Source: Afipia sp049747295 (GTDB lineage Bacteria; Pseudomonadota; Alphaproteobacteria; Rhizobiales; Xanthobacteraceae). Taken from it: a stretch of DNA of 64,000 nt. This document shows, piece after piece, positions 1 through 8,367 of this stretch (positions are counted from its first letter, which is position 1; each line of letters starts with the position of its first letter). Location: contig NZ_JBMHJM010000003.1 in the NCBI RefSeq assembly GCF_049747295.1, positions 1 through 64,000 on the forward strand, written 5' to 3'. The position numbers were made by a program, and so were the translations under genes. The notes under the pieces were generated by a model, which did not search any database, was not told the DNA's origin, and saw nothing but the letters and a program-made list of their open reading frames with translations.

Positions 1-1
1 G

Positions 2-112
2 ATCCACATCGACTGGATGATCGGCACGAACCAGACCGATATCGACGGCATTTATGCGGATGGGCGTCGGGTGCCCGTGTTCCGCAAGGGTGAATGGGCT
101 ACTGGCGTATAG
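2..112 (+). CDS. M29-family aminopeptidase, C-terminal fragment
   Basis: The window opens inside a reading frame that ends at the TAG at 110-112. The 36 visible residues include IDWMIG, followed by IDGIYADG and a VPVFRKGEW ending, which resembles the C-terminus of the M29 (thermophilic-type, AmpS/PepS) metallo-aminopeptidases. In that family the segment belongs to the catalytic domain that binds a dinuclear metal centre, and the enzyme trims N-terminal residues from peptides in the cytoplasm. Everything upstream is outside the window, so length, start and metal ligands cannot be checked. It is read in the same direction as the lytic transglycosylase that follows 22 nt later. The family call rests on a short match. 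Confidence 0.6.
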   Translation: MHIDWMIGTNQTDIDGIYADGRRVPVFRKGEWATGV

Positions 113-134
113 CCAAAGCGTCATTACTGTCCCC

Positions 135-974
135 GTGTCCTCGTCGCATCCCGAAAAGCCCGTCATCCGCAAAAAACGGATCCGACAAAGCTGGCGGACG
201 GCGGCTCGTTCCGCTCGTCGCTGGCAAGGCATCCGGTGGGCCCGAGGGAAACTAACCACTGTGCCTATGGCGGTACGGATCGCTCTTATCGTAGCGATCA
301 TTCTCACGGCGGCAACGTTGTCGAACATCGCTTATCAGGTGATCCGCAAGCCGACCGAGCTGTTCTTTTTCGTCGGCCGGGCGCTCGACAAGATGCCGGG
401 TGAAACCTGGCGGCAGTACGGCCTCCTCTTTCGCAAGTATTCCACCGACGCCGTCACGCCCGAGTTGCTTGCTGCCCTGGCGCAAATCGAGAGCGCAGGC
501 AACCCGGTGGCGCGCACCTATTGGCGGTGGCAGCTAACCTGGAACCCTTTCGGGCTATACAAGCCTGCGTCGAGCTCCGTTGGCCTCTATCAAATGACCG
601 ATGCGGCCTACGCCGAGGCCAGCCGGTTTTGCGTCCGCCGTCATACAGTCGTGGATGCCGACTGCGGGTTCAACAGTCTCTATATCCGCGGGATACCAAG
701 CCACGCCATCGAGCTCGCCGCGGTGTACCTCGATCGCAATGTCAAAACGGTTCTCGCCACCACACCGGGCAAGACCGCGAGCCCGCAGGAGAAGCAGAAT
801 CTTGCCGCGCTCATCCATCTCTGCGGCGCCAGACCGGCTCGGGCGTTCGTGCGACGCGGCTTCCATGCGATGGCCGGCGAGCGCTGCGGCGATCACCTCG
901 TCGCGGCCTACCTCGCCAAGGTCAATGGAATGAAGCAACAATTCTTGCGCCTCGCTGCCAACAACGAGAATTAG
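135..974 (+). CDS. Membrane-anchored lytic transglycosylase (SLT-like)
   Basis: A protein of about 279 residues if it starts at the GTG at 135. The open frame extends back to 54, but that would overlap the aminopeptidase gene. A basic N-terminal stretch is followed by one membrane segment (MAVRIALIVAIILTAATL), then a domain with AQIESAGNP and SVGLYQMTDAAY. These match the catalytic-glutamate and substrate-groove motifs of soluble lytic transglycosylase (lysozyme-like) folds. Such enzymes cleave the MurNAc-GlcNAc bond of peptidoglycan from the periplasmic side to form 1,6-anhydro ends. Three or more cysteines in the C-terminal half could form disulfides. An internal ATG at 267, right at the membrane helix, is an alternative start. 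The fold call is fairly secure; the cellular role is inferred. Confidence 0.7.
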   Translation: MSSSHPEKPVIRKKRIRQSWRTAARSARRWQGIRWARGKLTTVPMAVRIALIVAIILTAATLSNIAYQVIRKPTELFFFVGRALDKMPGETWRQYGLLFRKYSTDAVTPELLAALAQIESAGNPVARTYWRWQLTWNPFGLYKPASSSVGLYQMTDAAYAEASRFCVRRHTVVDADCGFNSLYIRGIPSHAIELAAVYLDRNVKTVLATTPGKTASPQEKQNLAALIHLCGARPARAFVRRGFHAMAGERCGDHLVAAYLAKVNGMKQQFLRLAANNEN

Positions 975-1049
975 GCGAACGACGAGCGCGGTAGATTTCG
1001 CGGTTTTTTGTGCTGATCTAAGGTCTGCCCAGGCCTCCTTCTGAATAGC

Positions 1050-2570
1050 TCAGAGCTTGCTACGCTCCATCGCCAGTTCGACCTTGAGACTATCCAGATC
1101 ACGGAAGATCGATGCCACGGCCAGCACGCGGCCCTTGAGCTTGTATTCGAGCAGGCAGTCTTTCGCCGCGATGTCACCATGGACGGCGATTTCATCCCAG
1201 CGCTCGGCGTGTCCGACATAGTTGATCGGCACGTCGTAGTGCTGGCTCCAGAAGAACGGAACCGCGTCGAAGGCCTTACTGACGCCCAGCATGTTCCGTG
1301 CCGCGGCTTGACCTTGACGCTCGGCAACAACCCAGTGCTCGACCCGGATGTTCTCTCCCGAATGCGGATCCGGCCAGCGCGCGATATCGCCGGCCGCATA
1401 GATGCCCGGAACACTGGTTTCAAGATAGCGATCGACCAGGACGCCGCGATCCACCTTGATACCCGCGCGCTCGGCAAGCCCAACACGAGGCTGTACGCCA
1501 ATGCCGGCGACGACAACATCGGCTTGCAGATCGCCGCCGCTTTTGAGCTTGGTCCCGCCCTTCTCGATGGCGACGACACCATCGTCGAGATGGAAGATAA
1601 CGCCGTGCTCCTCATGCAGGCGGCGGATGAATTGCCCCATGTCGGGTCCGAGAACACGCTCCATCGGGATTTTCTCGGGAGCGACAACATGAACCTCGAT
1701 GTCGCGCGCCCGCAACGCCGCCGCCGTCTCAAGGCCGATAAAACTCGAACCGATCACCACTGCCCGGCGCGCATCTTTTATCGCCGCGATGATGGCACGG
1801 CTGTCGGCCAGCGTGCGCAGCGTATGCACATGCGGCAAGTCCGATCCCGGAATGGTCAGACGGCGCGGCTCGGCGCCGGTCGCGAGCAGCAGGCGACCAT
1901 ACGACACCGCCTCTCCGCTCTTCAGCCTGACTTGGCGCGCGCCGGGATCAATCGCAGTCACTTCGGTCCCGAGTTGCAGATTGATCCCAGCATCCCGATA
2001 GTAATCGTCGGGCCGCAGCGGCATCCAATCTTCAGGGGCATTGCCGGCGAGATAATCCTTCGACGCATTGGGACGATCGATCGGCGCGGCCGCTTCCTGC
2101 GACAGCATCACGAGTTCGCCGCTGAAATTCTCGCGTCGGAGCATTTCGGCTGCGGCGAATCCTGCTGCCCCTCCTCCGATAATCACAATCTTATCCGGGC
2201 CTGCTTTTGATTTAGGCGCGGGTGCGCTGCCTGCGTCCACCTTGTCACCTACGAAGACCGTGTCACCACGCTCCTCGATTTTCCAGCAGTCGATGGGATT
2301 GAATGCCGGTGCGCGAACCGCTTCGCCGTTGCGCAAATTGAAACAGGCGTGGTGCCAGGGACAGCGGATAGTGTCACCGACAACGAGGCCGTCCGCGAGC
2401 GGACCATGGTAATGCGTACAGTGAGCGCCGACAGCGAAGATGCCACTCTCACCGCGGACCAGAAGCACCTGCTCCTCGCCGACGTGGCCGAGCAACTTGC
2501 CCTCTGCCAGCTCCGTCAGCTTGACGCCCTTGCTCAGATCAGGACCTTCTGGCGCGGTCTGTTCGTTCAT
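1050..2570 (-). CDS. Rieske-domain FAD/NAD oxidoreductase (AIF-type)
   Basis: About 506 residues. The ATG at 2570 is preferred to the one at 2576 because a GGGAG ribosome site sits six bases before it. The N-terminal ~110 residues form a complete Rieske [2Fe-2S] domain with CTHYHG and CPWHHACF. After a short linker come an FAD-binding loop (IIGGGAAGFAAAEML, near residue 130), a second nucleotide loop (VIGSSFIGLETA) and the FAD-contacting IYAAGDIARWPD. This order is that of apoptosis-inducing-factor-like and ferredoxin-reductase-like flavoproteins with an attached Rieske domain. They pass electrons from NAD(P)H through FAD to an iron-sulfur acceptor; the physiological acceptor cannot be read from sequence. 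It lies 40 nt downstream of folE on the same strand, so the two may be cotranscribed. Confidence 0.85.
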   Translation of the reverse strand: MNEQTAPEGPDLSKGVKLTELAEGKLLGHVGEEQVLLVRGESGIFAVGAHCTHYHGPLADGLVVGDTIRCPWHHACFNLRNGEAVRAPAFNPIDCWKIEERGDTVFVGDKVDAGSAPAPKSKAGPDKIVIIGGGAAGFAAAEMLRRENFSGELVMLSQEAAAPIDRPNASKDYLAGNAPEDWMPLRPDDYYRDAGINLQLGTEVTAIDPGARQVRLKSGEAVSYGRLLLATGAEPRRLTIPGSDLPHVHTLRTLADSRAIIAAIKDARRAVVIGSSFIGLETAAALRARDIEVHVVAPEKIPMERVLGPDMGQFIRRLHEEHGVIFHLDDGVVAIEKGGTKLKSGGDLQADVVVAGIGVQPRVGLAERAGIKVDRGVLVDRYLETSVPGIYAAGDIARWPDPHSGENIRVEHWVVAERQGQAAARNMLGVSKAFDAVPFFWSQHYDVPINYVGHAERWDEIAVHGDIAAKDCLLEYKLKGRVLAVASIFRDLDSLKVELAMERSKL

Positions 2571-2610
2571 CACCATCTCCCGTTGCGGACGCGACCTGAT
2601 CAGGCCCAGA

Positions 2611-3234
2611 CTATACCGCGAGACTGATAAATTCCTGACGTGTGGTCGGATTGTCGCGGAAGCAACCCAGCATCCGGCTCGTGACCAGATCGGTATCCGG
2701 CTTGTGAACGCCGCGCGTGGTCATACAGTGATGCCTTGCCTTGATGATGACGCCGACGCCTTGCGGCTTCAAGACCTCATTGATCGTGTTCGCGATCTGG
2801 GCAGTCATCTTTTCCTGAATTTGCAGCCGCTTGGCGTAGATTTCGACCACCCGTGCAAGCTTGCTGATGCCGACGACGCGACCGTTTGGAATATAGGCAA
2901 CCCAGGCCTGACCGATGATCGGCGCCATGTGATGCTCGCAATGGCTTTCGAAACGGATGTTACGTAGACTGATCATCTCGTCATATCCTTCGATTTCCTC
3001 GAAGGTCTTTTTCAAAACTTCGACCGGATTCATCGAATAACCGACGAAGAACTCCTCGAACGCGCGCGCGACACGATGCGGGGTCTCCGCGAGTCCGTTC
3101 CGATCCGGATCATCGCCCGTCCAACGAACCAGGGTGCGCACTGCCGCCTCAACTTCGGCCCGATCGGGCTTGGAATTGGTTGTCGTCCGCCGATCATCAA
3201 GCATCTGCACATTTGAAGCCGTTGTTGAGGTCAT
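2611..3234 (-). CDS. folE: GTP cyclohydrolase I
   Basis: A 207-residue protein from the ATG at 3234, chosen because AGGAG lies nine bases upstream. The longer frame to 3279 lacks such a site. It catalyses conversion of GTP to 7,8-dihydroneopterin triphosphate, the first step of tetrahydrofolate (and sometimes queuosine) synthesis. The family zinc ligands are visible in ESHCEHHMAPI and in RHHCMTTRGVH, and the substrate loop reads GISKLARVVEIYAKRLQIQE. Length and motifs are those of the bacterial FolE type IA. The first ~25 residues are low in conservation and probably flexible. The AIF-type reductase follows on the same strand. Confidence 0.96.
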   Translation of the reverse strand: MTSTTASNVQMLDDRRTTTNSKPDRAEVEAAVRTLVRWTGDDPDRNGLAETPHRVARAFEEFFVGYSMNPVEVLKKTFEEIEGYDEMISLRNIRFESHCEHHMAPIIGQAWVAYIPNGRVVGISKLARVVEIYAKRLQIQEKMTAQIANTINEVLKPQGVGVIIKARHHCMTTRGVHKPDTDLVTSRMLGCFRDNPTTRQEFISLAV

Positions 3235-3348
3235 GAATGGAATCTCCTGCTGCCGGTCAACTCCCGCTTTAGATGGCACCCGGCCGAAAAGGTTCCCAAG
3301 AAATTTCGGGCAAATTCACGCTCGATAACCATGGGTCGATGTGAACGC

Positions 3349-3378
3349 AAAAAAAAGTGGCGGGACACTCCCGCCACT
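3349..3378 (-). terminator. Rho-independent terminator of the TetR gene
   Basis: A 10-bp perfect stem (arms 3356-3365 and 3369-3378) with a three-base loop is followed, reading on the minus strand, by eight T residues (the A run 3349-3356 on the plus strand). It lies 24 bp past the stop codon of the minus-strand tetR-like gene, the expected place for its terminator. Confidence 0.85.
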
Positions 3379-3381
3379 GCA

Positions 3382-3412
3382 CACATTCAAGGCTGGTCAC
3401 ATTCAAGGCTGG
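3382..3412. repeat. Two adjacent copies of a 15-base sequence at the tetR stop
   Basis: CACATTCAAGGCTGG occurs at 3382-3396 and again at 3398-3412, separated by one T, giving a 16-nt tandem duplication. The stop codon of the TetR gene (3403-3405) lies in the second copy, so the duplication left the protein end unchanged. It looks like a recent slippage or duplication event. Confidence 0.8.
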
Positions 3413-4059
3413 CGCGATCGCTTCCGCGGTGGCGCTACTTCCTCCTTCGCGGGCAGGATGCCATTCAGCGCCAAGGCGACATGTTGGCGAATGAAGGCTT
3501 CCGAGAGCGGCTGATGCCCAACCAGGAGCCGGTAGTAAAGCGGGGCATAAAGCAGGTCGAGAACAACGTCCGGATCCGCTTTGCGGATGAGCTTCTTGGC
3601 GATCGCGCGTTTCACGAGTTCGATGCCCTGCTGGCGGCGGGCGAGAACATAGCCATCACGAAACGCCTGCGCGATCTCCGGGTCGGACTGCCCTTCTGCG
3701 ATAAGAGCGCAGATCATGCTCCCAATGGCGCCATGAAATTCCATGGCCATTGTGTTGAGCCGGTCGAAGATGCTCTTTGCCTCCAGCTCCTCCGGATATG
3801 GCAGCGCATACCGCGCCTCGCGCAGGAAAGCCGACATAATCACCGAGGCCCGGTTGGGCCACCATTTGTAGATCGTTGCCTTGCTGACCTTGGCCCGCGC
3901 CGCGATGGCTTCGACCGTTGTTGCCTGCAGCCCTTCCCGAAGAAGCAGATCATAGGCGGCATCGAGGACGGCTTTTTCAGCCTCGGAACTGCGCTTGCGG
4001 CCGCGCGGCAGCTTTGTGGGTTCGTCTGGTTTCTCGATTGACGTCATAGGCCTTGCCAT
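3403..4059 (-). CDS. TetR/AcrR-family transcriptional regulator
   Basis: A 218-residue repressor-type protein. The N-terminal helix-turn-helix runs over about residues 22-70 (ILDAAYDLL-like start, GLQATTVEAIAARAKVSKAT, IYKWWPNRASVI). The C-terminal part is helical, as in TetR ligand-binding domains, and ends in a basic tail. ATG codons at 4059 and 4047 are both possible. Neither has a strong ribosome site, and the first lies only four bases from an 18-bp palindrome, so autoregulation at the start of the transcript is likely. It is divergent from the MFS/FAD-oxidase/YciI/SDR genes and probably controls them in response to their substrate or a product; this is inferred from position. Confidence 0.88.
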   Translation of the reverse strand: MARPMTSIEKPDEPTKLPRGRKRSSEAEKAVLDAAYDLLLREGLQATTVEAIAARAKVSKATIYKWWPNRASVIMSAFLREARYALPYPEELEAKSIFDRLNTMAMEFHGAIGSMICALIAEGQSDPEIAQAFRDGYVLARRQQGIELVKRAIAKKLIRKADPDVVLDLLYAPLYYRLLVGHQPLSEAFIRQHVALALNGILPAKEEVAPPRKRSRQP

Positions 4060-4063
4060 TTAA

Positions 4064-4081
4064 AAACTAAACGTTCAGTTT
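4064..4081. promoter_or_regulatory. Probable TetR operator, 18-bp palindrome
   Basis: AAACTAAACGTTCAGTTT is an inverted repeat centred between 4072 and 4073, with a single mismatched pair (4069/4076). Its length, ACGTT core and place in the divergent interval directly before the TetR start codon fit a dimer-binding operator. A protein bound here would cover the tetR translation start and lie upstream of the MFS gene promoter. Confidence 0.72.
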
Positions 4082-4256
4082 AGAAATAGATGTTGGATGA
4101 AGACCGCCGGGCGTGGTGGGAACCTTCCAGCAAACCGCGGACAGCCCGGCTCCCGGGACTGCCCGAATTCCAAAGCCATGAAACTGCACGTGCGCAGCGA
4201 AGACGCGCGGCAGCTTCAGACAACATTGGCGAAAACATAAGCTTGGGGAAGCGACC

Positions 4257-5591
4257 ATGGTCTCAGATTCAATCAGCAGTGATACGATCAAGCGCGTCTA
4301 TGTGCGTATCATGCCGTTCCTTATCCTTTGCTACATCGTAGCGTTTCTTGATCGCGTGAACCTCGGCTTTGCCGCGCTGCATATGAACACCGATCTGGGA
4401 TTCACCCCCTACGTTTACGGTCTTGGCGCCGGCATCTTCTCTCTTGGCTATTTCGTTTTCGAGGTGCCGAGCAACCTCGCACTCCACAAAGTCGGCGCGC
4501 GAATCTGGATTCCCCGCATCATGATCACGTGGGGTATCATATCCGCAGGGTTCGCCTTTGTTTATAATGAAAATTCCTTTTACGTCATGCGGTTCTTGCT
4601 TGGAGCCGCTGAAGCCGGCTTCTTCCCGGGCATCGTTTTCTATCTCAGCAAATGGTTCCCTTCGCGGTTACTCGGCGGTGCCACTGCTATCTTCATCCTT
4701 GGACTCCCGGTCTCGGTTCTCATTGGCGCGCCTGTTTCCACAGTGCTGCTCGAAACAATGGGAGGCATGGCGGGACTCAAGAACTGGCAATGGATGTTCG
4801 TGGTTGAAGGCGTCCTCTCCGTCGTGGTCGGCATCGTCGCCTATTTCGTGCTGACCAAAGGCCCGGAGGATGCACGGTGGCTTACACATGAACAGCGAGA
4901 CTGGCTCGTTCGAACCCTTGCCGCCGAGAAGGCCGCGAAGGAGCAGGTGAAGAGTTATGGTGTCGTGGAGACGCCGATGAGCGGCAAGGTCCTGCTGCTC
5001 GCATTCGCGATCTTCTGCAATATCGGCGCGCTGTTCGGGGTCACGTTGTGGATGCCGCAAATCATCAAGGGTTTTGGCGGCCTCTCGAACACCCAGGCGG
5101 GGCTCCTGACGGCAGTCCCCTACTTCTGCGCCGGCGTCGCCATGGTCCTCAACGGATGGCATTCCGATAAGACAGGAGAGCGCCGCTTTCACATCCTCAT
5201 TCCAGCCTGTATCGGCGGGCTCAGCCTGGCGATGGCCGGGTTTTCGCAATCACCGCTCGCCGGTATGATTGCCATTTGCATCGGCGCGTCCGGTATATTG
5301 GCGTCGAACATCCTGTTCTGGCCGTTGCCCAGCACGTTCCTGACGGGCGCCGCCGCCGCAGCGGGCATCGGTCTCGTCAACTCGGTCGGCAACCTCGGCG
5401 GTTTCGTTGGGCCCTACATCAACGGTTGGGCCAAGGAATACTTCGGGGATTACAGCGCCAGCATGTGCGTGCTCGGCGGAATGGTGGCGCTCTACGGCGT
5501 TATCATTTGCACCTTCCTGACGGTCAACGCACGGACGGCCGCCGGCGCGCGGACACAGTTCGCGCCGCTCCAACCGGCAAAAGCAGACTAA
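4257..5591 (+). CDS. MFS transporter, anion:cation symporter (ACS) type
   Basis: A 444-residue integral membrane protein with about twelve hydrophobic segments and a charged central loop near residues 200-235. Family features include ILCYIVAFLDRVNLGFA in the first helix and the MRFLLGAAEAGFFPGIVFYLSKWFP stretch, which is typical of the ACS branch (tartrate, glucarate, phthalate and related organic-anion carriers). A GGGGAAG ribosome site precedes the ATG. It is the first gene of a cluster with an FAD 2-hydroxyacid oxidase and dehydrogenases, so it probably imports the organic acid that they degrade. The exact substrate cannot be stated. Confidence 0.88.
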   Translation: MVSDSISSDTIKRVYVRIMPFLILCYIVAFLDRVNLGFAALHMNTDLGFTPYVYGLGAGIFSLGYFVFEVPSNLALHKVGARIWIPRIMITWGIISAGFAFVYNENSFYVMRFLLGAAEAGFFPGIVFYLSKWFPSRLLGGATAIFILGLPVSVLIGAPVSTVLLETMGGMAGLKNWQWMFVVEGVLSVVVGIVAYFVLTKGPEDARWLTHEQRDWLVRTLAAEKAAKEQVKSYGVVETPMSGKVLLLAFAIFCNIGALFGVTLWMPQIIKGFGGLSNTQAGLLTAVPYFCAGVAMVLNGWHSDKTGERRFHILIPACIGGLSLAMAGFSQSPLAGMIAICIGASGILASNILFWPLPSTFLTGAAAAAGIGLVNSVGNLGGFVGPYINGWAKEYFGDYSASMCVLGGMVALYGVIICTFLTVNARTAAGARTQFAPLQPAKAD

Positions 5592-5712
5592 ACCCGATGT
5601 TACACGGCGCTTGTGCGAGCCTGCTGGATGCCAACCTCGCCAAGCGCCGTTTGCCGGATTCAGGAACACTCAAGTTCTTCGATCCCGGCACACCGAAGCT
5701 TGAGGATTTTCG

Positions 5713-7125
5713 ATGAACAAGGTCGCCCGCATGGATTCAACCAAGCCAAGGAGCGATCGCACCGCGACCGTTATTTCGATCCTGAGCCAACGCTTCGGCG
5801 ATCAATTGTCGTGCAATCCCGTCATTCGGGAGCAACACGCCAACTCCACCTCCTGGCATCCGATCAAAACGCCTGATGCGGTCTTCTTCGCTCGATCGAC
5901 GGAGGATGTCGCCGAGGTCGTCAAGCTTTGTGCTGCGCATGCCGTACCAATCATTCCCTACGGCACCGGAACCTCACTCGAAGCCGGCGTCAACGCGCCG
6001 TTCGGTGGAATCACGCTCGATCTCAGTCAGATGAACGCTGTCCTCGCGGTCAATGAAGACGACATGGATTGTGTGGTCCAAGCCGGCGTGACGAGGAAAC
6101 AACTCAATACGCATCTTCGCTCGACCGGGCTGCATTTCCCGATCGATCCCGGCGCGGATGCATCCATCGGCGGTATGGCCTCGACCCGGGCATCGGGCAC
6201 CAGTGCCGTACGCTACGGCACAATGAAGGACAACATCCTTGCGCTCACCGTGGTCATGCCGGACGGCACCATCTGCAAGACTGGAACCCGCGCCCGGAAG
6301 TCGTCGGCCGGCTACGACATGACCCGCCTCTTCATCGGCGCGGAAGGGACGCTCGGTGTCATCACCGAATTGACCGTCAAGCTCCACGGAATTCCACCAA
6401 CGATCGCTGTCGCTGTTTGCGCATTTCCCGATCTTGCGTCGGCCTGCAACACGGTGATTGCCAGCATTCGCTATGGTCTGACGCTCGGGCGCATCGAACT
6501 GCTTGACGAGGTGCAGATCCGGGCCTGCAACGCCTATTCCAAGCTGACGATGCAGGAAAAGCCGACGCTCTTCGTTGAATTCGGCGGCTCGGAGAACGCC
6601 GTTGCCGAGCAAGTCCAGCTGTTTCGCGAATTGGCCGATGAATTCGGCTGTGAGTCCTTCGAGAACGCGTCGAGCCCCGAAGAACGTTCGCGTCTCTGGA
6701 CTGCCCGGCACGATGTCTACTGGGCCTGCCTCCAACTGCGGCCCGGATCAAAATTCATCGCAACCGACGTGTGCGTTCCGATCTCGCGGCTGGCAGACTG
6801 CATGGTTGAAACCCACGCGGACATCGAGACAACCGGTTTGGTTGCTCCCATTGTCGGACACGTCGGCGACGGCAATTTTCATGTCTCGGTGATGGCCAAT
6901 ACCGACGACGCCGAGGAAATGGCAAAGACCAAATCCTTCATCGACCGCCTCAACCGCCGCGCCATCGCCATGGACGGGACGTGCACCGGCGAGCATGGCA
7001 TCGGCGAAGGCAAGCGCGAATTTCTCAAGGAAGAACTCGGCGCAACCGTTACTTACATGCGTCAGCTCAAGGCGACGCTGGACCCGCACAACATCATGAA
7101 TCCGGGGAAAATCTTCGACCTCTGA
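5713..7125 (+). CDS. FAD-linked oxidase, GlcD/D-lactate dehydrogenase type
   Basis: A 470-residue flavoprotein. Residues ~45-215 form the PCMH-type FAD domain (IIPYGTGTSLEAGV, PGADASIGGMASTRASGTSAVRYG, TRLFIGAEGTLGVITE). The C-terminal oxidase domain carries GHVGDGNFHV and CTGEHGIGEGKREFL, the metal- and substrate-binding motifs of the glycolate oxidase GlcD / D-lactate dehydrogenase (cytochrome) / D-2-hydroxyglutarate dehydrogenase group. It should oxidise a D-2-hydroxy acid to the 2-oxo acid and pass electrons to the respiratory chain. The ATG at 5731 is an alternative start. It stands 121 bp after the MFS gene and 42 bp before the YciI gene. Substrate is unassigned. Confidence 0.88.
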   Translation: MNKVARMDSTKPRSDRTATVISILSQRFGDQLSCNPVIREQHANSTSWHPIKTPDAVFFARSTEDVAEVVKLCAAHAVPIIPYGTGTSLEAGVNAPFGGITLDLSQMNAVLAVNEDDMDCVVQAGVTRKQLNTHLRSTGLHFPIDPGADASIGGMASTRASGTSAVRYGTMKDNILALTVVMPDGTICKTGTRARKSSAGYDMTRLFIGAEGTLGVITELTVKLHGIPPTIAVAVCAFPDLASACNTVIASIRYGLTLGRIELLDEVQIRACNAYSKLTMQEKPTLFVEFGGSENAVAEQVQLFRELADEFGCESFENASSPEERSRLWTARHDVYWACLQLRPGSKFIATDVCVPISRLADCMVETHADIETTGLVAPIVGHVGDGNFHVSVMANTDDAEEMAKTKSFIDRLNRRAIAMDGTCTGEHGIGEGKREFLKEELGATVTYMRQLKATLDPHNIMNPGKIFDL

Positions 7126-7167
7126 TTGTCCCCGGAAATATCGAGACGCCACCACATAAGGACTTCC

Positions 7168-7455
7168 ATGCACTTCGCCATTCTCTGCCATGACAAGCCG
7201 TCGAGCACCGCGCTGCGTGCGAGCATACGTCCATCCCATCTCGACTATTTGAAACCCTACCTTGACAAGATCGTCTTCGCAGGCCCCCTGCTCGCCGACG
7301 ATGGTGAAACCTCGATCGGCGGCCTCGTCGTGATCGATTGTCCGGACCTTCCGTCTGCAAAGAACTTCGCTCATAATGATCCGTATGCGCTTGGGGGCCT
7401 GTTTCACTCCGTCGAAGTCCGACCCTGGCGCAAGGTCTTCCCCGCAGATACCTGA
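7168..7455 (+). CDS. YciI-family protein
   Basis: A 95-residue protein starting at the ATG at 7168, with AAGGA six bases before it. The pattern MHFAILCHDKP, then RPSHLDYLKPYLDKIVFAGPLL and the ending FHSVEVRPWRKVF, is that of the YciI/muconolactone-isomerase-like ferredoxin fold. Some relatives remove chloride or isomerise ring-cleavage products; most have no known reaction. Its position between a hydroxy-acid oxidase and an SDR suggests a catabolic or protective side step. Confidence 0.82.
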   Translation: MHFAILCHDKPSSTALRASIRPSHLDYLKPYLDKIVFAGPLLADDGETSIGGLVVIDCPDLPSAKNFAHNDPYALGGLFHSVEVRPWRKVFPADT

Positions 7456-7487
7456 AACTGCTCTCTCACCTCATACGGAACGCCCCG

Positions 7488-8309
7488 ATGTCATCCTCCA
7501 AACATAACCGCAACTTTATGTCCGAGCGGCGCAAAGCCGGTGCCGCAATCGTCGTAACCGGTGCGGCTGGCGGCATTGGCGGAGGCATCGCAAGACGCTT
7601 GCTCGCGGACGGTTGGCGCGTGGTGGCAACGGACCTGAACGCCACAACCCTCGCAGAGCTGCAATCGCAAACCGGCAGCAGCCAGTTGGTCACCATGCCG
7701 CTGGATGTCGCCAAAGCAGACGATATCCGAAAGACCGCGGCCTCGCTCAAAGAACGGCAAATTGCGGTTGCCGGCCTCGTTAATGCGGCAGGCCTGCTGC
7801 AGGACATCAAATCGTTCATGGCAATGGACGAAGCTGCTCAACGTCATATCTGGGACGTGAATTACTTCGGTGCCGTCACATGTACGCAGGTCTTCGCAGC
7901 ATCGATGATGTCGGACGGCGGTGGGTCGATCATCAACATCACGTCGATCAATGAAACGCGCCCTCTCCCCCTGCACGCTTATGCTCCGACAAAGGTCGCG
8001 CTCGGTTCGCTGACGACCCTGACCGCAGGCGAGTTCGGCCCCAAGGGCGTACGCGTCAATTCGATCGCACCGGGCTTCACCCTGACGCCGATCATGCGTG
8101 AGAAGATCGCAAGCGGGAAACGAAACGTCAGCGCGATCGAGAATGCCACGGCGATGCGGCGGCTGGTCGAGATCGACGAAATCGCCGGCGTCGCAAGCTT
8201 CCTGATGTCCGACGATGCCAGCGCTGTCTCCGGTGCGTCCATTCCAGTCGATGCAGGCTGGCTTGCGACGTCCTACTGGATGAATTTCGGCGAGCTGCTG
8301 GACTCGTAA
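7488..8309 (+). CDS. SDR-family NAD(P)-dependent oxidoreductase
   Basis: A 273-residue classical short-chain dehydrogenase. The cofactor loop reads VTGAAGGIGGGIARRL, followed by the NAAG motif (VNAAGLL). The catalytic Ser lies in INITSINE and the Tyr/Lys pair in YAPTK. The Rossmann core begins around residue 18, so an internal ATG at 7518 is an equally good start. The C-terminal end (WLATSYWMNFGELLDS) is longer than in many SDRs. It closes the TetR-controlled cluster and probably interconverts an alcohol and a ketone in the same pathway; substrate unknown. Confidence 0.88.
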   Translation: MSSSKHNRNFMSERRKAGAAIVVTGAAGGIGGGIARRLLADGWRVVATDLNATTLAELQSQTGSSQLVTMPLDVAKADDIRKTAASLKERQIAVAGLVNAAGLLQDIKSFMAMDEAAQRHIWDVNYFGAVTCTQVFAASMMSDGGGSIINITSINETRPLPLHAYAPTKVALGSLTTLTAGEFGPKGVRVNSIAPGFTLTPIMREKIASGKRNVSAIENATAMRRLVEIDEIAGVASFLMSDDASAVSGASIPVDAGWLATSYWMNFGELLDS

Positions 8310-8330
8310 CCGCACATTCAACACAGGCGG

Positions 8331-8359
8331 CATCGCGACGATCGCCGATCGTCGCGATG
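8331..8359. terminator. Bidirectional terminator between convergent SDR genes
   Basis: A perfect 14-base inverted repeat (arms 8331-8344 and 8346-8359) sits between two genes that point at each other. There is no T run on either side, so the efficiency of termination is uncertain. The position and perfect symmetry support a shared terminator. Confidence 0.65.
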
Positions 8360-8367
8360 TGCCCGCC

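Noticed and set aside
1179..2210. 343-codon plus-strand frame opposite the Rieske/FAD reductase
   Set aside because: The opposite strand has all motifs of the flavoprotein; this frame has none and begins within it.
3235..3279. Longer folE start at 3279
   Set aside because: The ATG at 3234 has an AGGAG site at a good distance, while the upstream residues are not family-like.
7491..8333. 280-codon minus-strand frame opposite the first SDR
   Set aside because: The SDR on the plus strand has the full cofactor and catalytic motifs; the antisense translation shows no recognisable pattern.
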